This document shows, in pieces, positions 57,442-64,000 of a stretch of 64,000 nt of DNA. This DNA comes from Pyronema omphalodes. Taxonomy: Eukaryota; Ascomycota; Pezizomycetes; Pezizales; Pyronemataceae. The notes under the pieces are model-generated. The model had not been told where the DNA came from, did not search any database, and saw only the letters and a program-made list of their open reading frames with translations. The number at the start of each line of letters is the position of its first letter. Position 1 is the first letter of the stretch. The position numbers and the translations under genes were made by a program. The stretch covers positions 620,001-684,000 of the forward strand of contig JAJJXM010000022.1 of NCBI GenBank assembly GCA_024516155.1, written 5' to 3'.

Positions 57442-58216
57442 CAGACCTCCCAGTCGTGCAAAGCAGTTCTAAATGACGTCCAAAACGGACTATATGGACT
57501 GTTGGAATATGAGAACTGTACGGCGACCGAAATCAATTCATTGCCAGTAGTATTAACTGGTTAAACTACAAAAACTAGTTAAATGAATGCAAGGCTTGAC
57601 AAACCAGGTGAACTGTTTAAAACTGCGAAAACTGGTTTGTCCAGAGGAACTAATTCATGATTAGGCATAAAAAATATTATTCAGTGCATACAGAACAAAA
57701 TTCTATACTCATTTGGTCCCCAGAAATCAGAACTGACGCCTACGATTGCAGCTCTTAAGCCCGTTAATGGCCTCCAGAGTACCTGCCTGCATTGAATGAC
57801 CGTCCTTTATAATTATCTCCTTGCATTCGGAAAACAGCAGCTCAGACTTGGCAGTAATCGCGGGAACTGAGAGCATGTTCAACGCCATTTTGTAGATCTT
57901 GGGAAATTTGGTTACCGGAAGCTGGTGGAATAAGGAGGGTTGAGATACTGGCAGGCTCGGCCACCGGTGGGTTCCAATGAGGTTGAATACATTATTTATT
58001 CCTGCATGCACTGGTTCCCGATGCGGTTAAACTTGTTTGTATTTATCGAGTCCGTTTAATCAGTGCACTGCAGTTACCTGGTTCTATAGACCCTCAAAAC
58101 TGAACCAACTGTGTATCCTGAACATCAAAACTGCACCAACTAACTGTGGATTGTCAGTTCAGTTTACCTGGATTACGATTTTACCTGGTAAACTGGCTAT
58201 ACGGTTGGGAGGTCTG
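57442..58216 (-). mobile_element. hAT-derived element, copy Y
   Basis: 775 bp with terminal inverted repeats CAGACCTCCCA (57442) and TGGGAGGTCTG-like (GTTGGGAGGTCTG ending 58216). It is in opposite orientation to copy X at 51278-52268. The minus-strand frame 58011-57727 carries the hAT dimerisation motif (FPKIYKMALNMLSVPAITAK, SELLFSE, GTLEAINGLKS). No DDE catalytic region is present. The 8-bp flanks (ATAATTTT and GGTATTCT) do not match convincingly, so the target duplication is decayed or absent. Confidence 0.75.
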
Positions 58217-58965
58217 GGTATTCTAACTGTTAGGTATAGCGCGGATTTAACCACCATCCATGCTGTTTAGTTATTACTTCACTGTAATGAATAGGTGAGT
58301 TTTTGACTCATCCATAGTTACGACGATGGCCTGGAAGTTTCGTAATTATTCTCGGTTCTCTTCTTCTATTTGCAAATACTACGGCGAGATCTGGTTGGAA
58401 TTGTTCTTTCATGGGTTCATGTGTAGATGTATATATATATACCAAAATCATGATCTCATAGCAGATATTATAACCCCCTCTGCCCCCCCCCCCCCCCCCC
58501 CCCTCACTATGAAACCAAACCAAATCCGTAAATCCGTACATCTCATTCAACGAAAATCGCCGAGTGATAAGTCATGAACTCAAAGCAAAGCGGATTTAAA
58601 AAATAAATGATGCCAAAAGAAATAACATAAAATTACCTGTTATACCTTCATACTTCCAAGCCGAGAACATAAACTTTACAGGAACTACCCTGCCTCACTT
58701 CAGTCCGTACTCCACTCTCCCGCTGGAACCAAGACCTTTATCACCATGATATCCACAGCTAGGATATCCAGGTAAGCAATACTCCTGCCCTGGAAAATGA
58801 CCCATAACGAAGCAGAACGATCAGGGAAAATACTCATCAAGTCTGATCAAATAAACACGAAATATAAGCCTCCAAAAAACATAAATCAAAAATCAAAAAT
58901 CACAAACAAAAACAAAAACCGAACAAAACAATACACGTACACATCATCAATCCCAAGTGAAATTT
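58217..58965. other. Intergenic stretch with a poly-C run
   Basis: A run of about 20 C lies at 58484-58503. No gene is recognised. Confidence 0.5.
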
Positions 58966-58969
58966 AAGT

Positions 58970-59290
58970 TCCCCCCTCTTTCTGCTTCCTCCGAAATTCC
59001 TCAAAGAACCCAAGCAACCCGGTGTCCCATTCCTTATCCATATCCATATCCATATCCCTGGACCCTTTCCTCTCACTTACCATCTCCTAAGCCCGGATGA
59101 CAATATCTTTTTATATCCGGATAAAACCATTTTTCAACGATATCCATATTACCCTTCCCCCGCGCCTAAACTTTCCGCATCGTGATTGGAAAAGTTTTCC
59201 TAGTCAGTGGTCATATCCTTCATCACCTTGGGTCCGGTTTCCGTCTCTTTCATCATTACCAACTTCTCCTTGTAGATGATTCATGATAGT
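58970..59290 (-). pseudogene. Possible decayed gene end (charged C-terminus)
   Basis: On the minus strand a protein-like stretch KEKLVMMKETETGPKVMKDM ends at a TAG near 59196. After a possible intron (GTAATA...GCTTAG) a second piece continues with KEWDTGLLGFFEEFRRKQKE and a stop near 58970. The amino-acid composition looks real, but I do not recognise the family and the model needs one stop codon to be ignored. It could be a pseudogene or a chance frame. Confidence 0.2.
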
Positions 59291-60551
59291 GTCCCGGACA
59301 CGGGTTTATCTAATAACCCGCGGTGCTGTTGCCTGCTGGCTGTGTGTGTGGGGGGAGGGGGGGGGGGTTGTACATATTATCACCTCCGAACTTCGGGGAA
59401 GGAGAAGGAGAAAATAGACCAACTAGTAACTAGTAACCAATAACCAGGGAAGCGGCAAAAAAAAACCCTCCATGTTCCTCATATTCGAACCATGAGTGAA
59501 CCCCATTTTCGGTGCCGGTGGGTTTCACAACTCAGGAATTAGATGTGTGGGCGTAGTCCCGTAGTCCCGTAGCAGCGTAGCCCCGTAGCCCCGTAGCCCC
59601 GTAGCAGCGTATCCACGATGACTGCCGTAAATCTTATAATGCCAAGAAGCCCCCTTCGTTCGTGGAGATGAATTATCATAGTTCAATATGTTTTTCATGC
59701 TATTGGGTTGAATGTGCTGCTGTTGTTGTTGCTTCATGTTTGTATTTATTGATTTATTGGTATATTTGGATTTGTGTTGAGAATAGATAAGGGAGGGTAG
59801 GAGGGGAAATTGTGTTACTTCCGGATGTTGGATTGATGTTGCTAGTTGGGGCTTGGATCGATGGTGGGAGATGATTGGAGTTGGTGTTGTTGGTCTTGGA
59901 TGGTCTTGGATATGACGGCTGCCTGTGTGAGCGGATGGTGTGTGAGTGGATGGTATGTGAGACGATGGCGTGTGAGTGGATTGAAGAATCAAAACGCGGA
60001 TAACCTGCGATTACAGGGAGAAGATACGGGGGATGTTATATATCAGAAATATACCAATAACTTCCCTTAGGGAGATGGAAGACTTTCAGTGGCGTCGTGA
60101 GTGGATGGATGAATAAAACTTGGAAGGAGAAGGAACGGGGAATTTCACACATACGAAATCAAATCTACTATGTAATGACTTCGCTTAACTTAGGGAGATG
60201 GAACTTGGAAGACTTTAAGCGGCTTCGAGAAGTATTTGCCGACTCGCTTAACGCGGGCATGCGCTTAATGCTCGGCCAGTCAATTGTGAGTGTGTAGCGC
60301 ATTTAGCTCCTTTTTTATTTTCAAGGAGATATACTAGCAAATGACTCTCAGCGGGTGTGAACCGCGGTTGCTGAAATAATTCTGAGCGAAGTCTTCAATT
60401 ACATCCGTAATATTCCGTCGTGATTTTAAATTCAAAATTTGCAATGTACACTCATTACTAATGGAGTTTACTAGATCATTGAGATACAAATGTCATGGTA
60501 TAATTTATTATTTCTCAATCAATAACCGATACCCGAATACTCCAGGAGTAT
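59291..60551. other. Intergenic stretch downstream of the DUF3237 gene
   Basis: G-rich run (59341-59368), GTAGCCCC repeats (59555-59610), TGTGAGTGGATG repeats (59930-59985) and a short imperfect duplication of CTTAGGGAGATGGAA...GACTTT (60066 and 60188). No gene is supported. Confidence 0.5.
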
Positions 60552-61364
60552 CTAAGCCACAACCTCGCTGACAGCGTACTCTACCTTAGTTCCCTCGCTG
60601 TCGATCACGAAGCGACCGCTTCCAACGAATACCTTGTTCTCTAGCTCCTTGTACTTCTCGTCACCAGTCTAGGATAATTAGGTTAATATTCCTTCGCCCA
60701 TAGAAGAAAAGAAATAAGGCGGGAGATTATACCTGGAATGCAGGAGCGCTGACGATGTTTCCAAATTCGCAAGTCTTCGCATCGGGGGCTCCAGTCAAGA
60801 CCTTTCCGATAGCCTCATTGACGGTGATGATACCGGTGTACGTGAAGGTAATGGTCTAAGTCATAACATTAGCTTCAATTTCTCCCATCATTTGACTTCG
60901 CCAGCCGCTAAGATTAACATAAGCTTATATGGTGCACCCAGTAGCTGCCAATGACAACCTCCACCCGGCGGCTTCAAGAAAACCAGAATCTGAATCGGAA
61001 GAGAACCATGGACCGCGGCTCGCGACGCGTAGAGGTACAGCAGGGATCAACATACCGCGTCATCAGCGGTTTTCAAGACACTTCTAACATCCAATCTCAA
61101 ATGTCCATTATCGGGGTCGGCATGAATCCAGTCACCTCCCATAACGAGGGACGCATCGATCTGAGGAGAAACACCCTCAACGGTCTTAAGAGAAAGGGAG
61201 GTGATGTTGACGAAGACCTGACGGTTACCGCGGTTTAAAGTTCCGACTTCACGCGGGGGGTCAATCGCGGCCTTTTGGGTTGGTTAGCGGGGTTACGTAA
61301 ACGTTATAGAACGCGGGCGACAAACGATGACGGTGCAGAAAGGGCGGAGAGTAGGGAAGCTCAT
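60552..61364 (-). CDS. DUF3237 family protein
   Basis: Four exons on the minus strand: 61364-61326, 61271-61056, 60855-60733 and 60668-60552, giving 164 aa, the usual length of the family. Introns are 54 bp (GTTTGT...GCTAAC...AAAAG), 200 bp (GTATGT...ACTTAG) and 64 bp (GTATAA...CTAATT...CCTAG). All are phase 0. The translation follows the DUF3237 (UPF0311) pattern: start MSFPTLRPFCTV, then PPREVGTLNRGNRQVF, SPQIDASLVMGGDWIHADPD, LRLDVRSVLKTADDA, TYTGIITVNEAIGKVL, GNIVSAPAFQ, then KYKELENKVFVGSGRFV and a VEYAVSEVV end. The family forms a small beta-barrel of unknown biochemical role. Intron 2 is longer than its neighbours. Because every intron interrupts the frame, this gene is invisible as a single long open frame. 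Confidence 0.78.
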
Positions 61365-62204
61365 TTTGGTGTGATATTAGGTATGCTGTGAATATGCGAC
61401 GAAAACCGTGGGAAGACGGAAATATATATAAGATGCGGGGAAACTGTGGCTGATCTACTACTACCTGCCGCGCTGATATGAGCTTAGGTGGGGCCCGTGG
61501 GGGAGCTGTGGTGAGGTCATTAGGCTAATCCTAATTTAGGTAGGCTAGGAAGTCGTGATCGGCCAGACTGCCGTAACTAGCCATTTATAGGCTGTCATGC
61601 GTAGCGTATCGCCGAAAAAGCCGCCGATGACGGGTCGGGCCGATGTCGGTCATCGGGGTTAAGACATCACTTTATCGAACCCGACATGAAAACCAACAAC
61701 TTGAAATTGACTTGGAATACAACACATTCGACTAGTTTATTTCCTCACACCTTTATCATGAGAATTGAACCTCTTCCAGAATTCCACAAATCAGATGTTA
61801 CCCCCAGTTTGAAAGCCTATGTAACCGTTATTATTTTGTTCAAATTCCCTTTTGAGTTTTCTTGGAAACAGTAAATACGACAGTGTTACATATTACCTTC
61901 AAAACTCACTTCCCCTCCACTCGACTGAAAAAACCCAAGACAATTTCACCGTCAAATATGTTGAAAAAGCAGAATGTATCTCAATTAATTCCACGTGCTA
62001 ATTAGTATTGTTCCTTGTATCCTCTCTCGAGTGCACTAGTCATCAGACATGGTTCGGAATTTCGAATGAAACATGAGAACTTCTTTGTCATATACCTTCT
62101 TCTCCGATTATCCGAAAACCTGTGAGCCAGCGCAAAATTAGTATACAAATTGTCGAATCTAGTCAGATGCCAGCGTCGGTATTGTCGAGCTCGGCGATTG
62201 CGGC
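61365..62204. other. Stretch between the DUF3237 gene and the gag ORF
   Basis: It holds the DUF3237 promoter (right of 61364) and, further on, the DNA where a retrotransposon pol region would be expected downstream of the minus-strand gag. I find no protease, integrase or reverse-transcriptase motif there. Confidence 0.5.
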
Positions 62205-63077
62205 TTAAGAGCGGAGCTTGTAACGAGCACGGAATGCAGCAGCTGCCTTTTTCAGTTTGCACTCAGTCGCAATGTGGCCCTTTTTGGTGCAATAATGGCA
62301 TTCCACGTCACGGTTGGTCCTTGCTGATTTTGCATGTCTCTTATTATTCGATCCGGAGGGAGCACCCCTTTTGTTGTTGTCGTTTTTGCCTTCGTAACAG
62401 TCCTTCGTATCATGAGAGGGACATTTACAGTGGCGACACCACTTGGCAGTAGGTTGATGAGCAACTCCTGAGGCAGTAGGTATCGTGGTCTGATACAACA
62501 TTTCATGCTCGGAGAGAGTGTTCATGAGGGTGACAACAGTTGTATCCTCGGTTTTCGACAGCTCGTGCTTGGTGATGCCGTAACTGTCAGGGATCCTGCA
62601 GATGACCAAATTAATGATGTCCTCGTCCTGGATTTCCTGTTTAGTGCCAACCAAGTCTGTCTGTATGTTTAGAAGTTCCCATATCCACGCTGTGATTGGA
62701 AGATTCGGAGGAGGGGTTGATTCGTAGAACTTCTTCCACAACGCTCTCCGGCCTTGGACAGTCCTTGTGTTATCCATTTTCATCTCCAGTGTCAACCACA
62801 TCACTCGGGGTGATGTCTGGTTTCTCAAGTATGAACGCGCTTGGGGAGTGCAGTATGCCCAGATTAGAGCTGCGGCTTTATTGGCCCGTTCATTCCAGTA
62901 CTGAATATCCCTGATGGCTTCCTCGCAGGTCCCAACGGGCTCTTCTTCAGTTCCGTTCACAATTTTCCACGCGCCCTTGCCGCACAGGAGAAACTTCATA
63001 GAAATTTTCCACTCGGAGTAGTTCGTCGCATCCAAGAGCGGACGATCGACGAGGGTAGAGTCATCGCTAGTTGACAT
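62205..63077 (-). CDS. Ty1/Copia-type Gag polyprotein, solitary
   Basis: A 290-aa frame from ATG 63077 (context ATCATGT). The N-terminal half resembles Copia-type Gag (LLDATNYSEWKISMKFLLCG, then AWKIVNGTE, YWNERANKAAALIW, ARSYLRNQTSPRVMWLTLE). Two CCHC zinc knuckles follow near residues 214-227 (CRHCKCPSHDTKDC) and 262-275 (CHYCTKKGHIATEC), both with the C-x2-C-x4-H-x4-C spacing for nucleic-acid binding. The frame then closes at KLRS. No pol domains follow and I see no LTRs. It may be a truncated retrotransposon relic or a retained gag-only gene; the frame is fully open, which is notable in a region with otherwise decayed elements. Confidence 0.75.
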   Translation of the reverse strand: MSTSDDSTLVDRPLLDATNYSEWKISMKFLLCGKGAWKIVNGTEEEPVGTCEEAIRDIQYWNERANKAAALIWAYCTPQARSYLRNQTSPRVMWLTLEMKMDNTRTVQGRRALWKKFYESTPPPNLPITAWIWELLNIQTDLVGTKQEIQDEDIINLVICRIPDSYGITKHELSKTEDTTVVTLMNTLSEHEMLYQTTIPTASGVAHQPTAKWCRHCKCPSHDTKDCYEGKNDNNKRGAPSGSNNKRHAKSARTNRDVECHYCTKKGHIATECKLKKAAAAFRARYKLRS

Positions 63078-64000
63078 GATTGAGAAGAAGAAAAGGAAGA
63101 GTCGTAAGGTTTTTGTTTCAATTACTTAGAGATTTGTGCAAACACAAGGCACAAGGGCTCATAACCTGTCGAAGGTCACGAGAAAAGATCGAGAGAATGA
63201 GAAACGTGGAGGTGGATGTAGCGTATATTGATGAGCGTAAAGAAGCAACCAAAGGTGCGAACAAGCGAGACATAGAAGCAAGATCATCATCCATCCTCCA
63301 CCTAGGCTAAGGCCTTAGGCGAACTTCAACACATACCATCTCATACCATACCATAGCAAGCAGCCGGCTCCATAATCCACTTCAATCTCAAGAAAGGTCT
63401 CAACAGGAAGTCCTTTGGGGTTAGGATAGGTTTACTACAACGGTGGGTTTATGGTCTTGGTGATGGTGATGTTCAGATTTATAATTCATGATGATTATTA
63501 TGGTTATATTTATGGTTACAGTGGTTCATTTCATCCGAGTGATATCACGACATCACTTTTCAACATCCCTATCACCCTCACTATCCCCCCCCTCAACCCC
63601 ATCAAAAGAACCAACAACCTACAACCAATCCCATAATATTCCAACCAACCTAATCGTTAATCCCTCCTTAATATCTACTATACAAAAGGACAATCCCGCA
63701 ACACGCGCATCACATGCCACAGCCATAGTAAAACGAGAAAAAAAACAGAAAAGTACATCCTAAAATACTCCACTTAAAAGCCATATCCACCATATATCCA
63801 TGGCAACATAACTAATTAATAAACATGGTTAATTGGGTTACTCCCCTCGATCTATTTCTTTTCCTTTTCCTTTTTCTTCTTTGCTGTATTGTTTTGTTTC
63901 TTCGGTGTCTTCTTTCTTCTCCTTTTCCTCTTGCTGCTCCTGGGTTTGGGCTTCAGCTTGAGTCTCGCTCCTACCCGCCCCCGTCGCTCCTGTAACATCA
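63078..64000. other. Right-end stretch without recognised gene
   Basis: No gene is supported. A T/C-rich strand at 63855-63945 (TTTTCCTTTTCC, then TCTTCTTTC) could be the low-complexity start or end of a gene that continues beyond the window, but I cannot show this. Confidence 0.4.

Overview
The window reads as nuclear DNA of a filamentous ascomycete (Pezizomycotina; a Leotiomycete is my best guess, not proven). The evidence is short spliceosomal introns (54-260 bp) with GTAAGT/GTATGT-type donors and CTAAY branch sites, orthologues of the SMC1 cohesin subunit, mediator subunit MED11 and the C-4 methylsterol oxidase ERG25, a tRNA-Glu with a small intron, and many decayed DNA transposons. Gene density is low. 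Intergenic DNA is rich in micro/minisatellites and homopolymers.

Layout. 1-3390 is simple-sequence, gene-poor DNA. 3390-12750 holds two decayed copies of a mitochondrial aspartate/glutamate carrier gene in the same orientation. Between them sits ankyrin gene A, bracketed by ~300-bp direct repeats. 13171-13720 has tRNA-Glu(UUC) and an MFS sugar-transporter remnant. 17.7-25.5 kb is the conserved core: SMC1 (minus), MED11 (plus, divergent from SMC1) and ERG25 (minus, convergent with MED11). 29.4-31.0 kb is a candidate terminal-inverted-repeat element filled with TAAACACC motifs. Ankyrin gene B lies at 32.0-34.4 kb and a tRNA-derived SINE at 35.65 kb. A 5-exon gene at 37.1-40.7 kb encodes a 1141-aa protein with a FUS-like YGQ tract and an array of SLFxRIKLP motifs. 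Then come a 561-bp Mutator-like deletion element with a perfect 9-bp target duplication (43.2 kb), an F-box/ankyrin gene (46.8-48.4 kb), three copies of a ~200-bp MITE, two copies of a hAT-derived element (one carrying a nested MITE), ankyrin gene C (minus, 54.2-56.7 kb), a DUF3237 gene (60.55-61.36 kb, minus) and a solitary Copia-type gag ORF (62.2-63.1 kb, minus).

How it fits together. The housekeeping genes are unrelated in function and sit in a quiet block. The rest looks like a repeat-driven accessory landscape: three paralogues of a C2H2 zinc-finger/ankyrin protein, copied as gene-plus-flank segments, whose ankyrin arrays differ in number and appear homogenised by internal duplication. 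Terminal structures of four different non-autonomous element types (SINE, hAT derivative, MULE derivative, a 3-bp-TSD MITE) can be read directly. All gene models were spliced by eye; exon sums are multiples of three in every reported multi-exon model.
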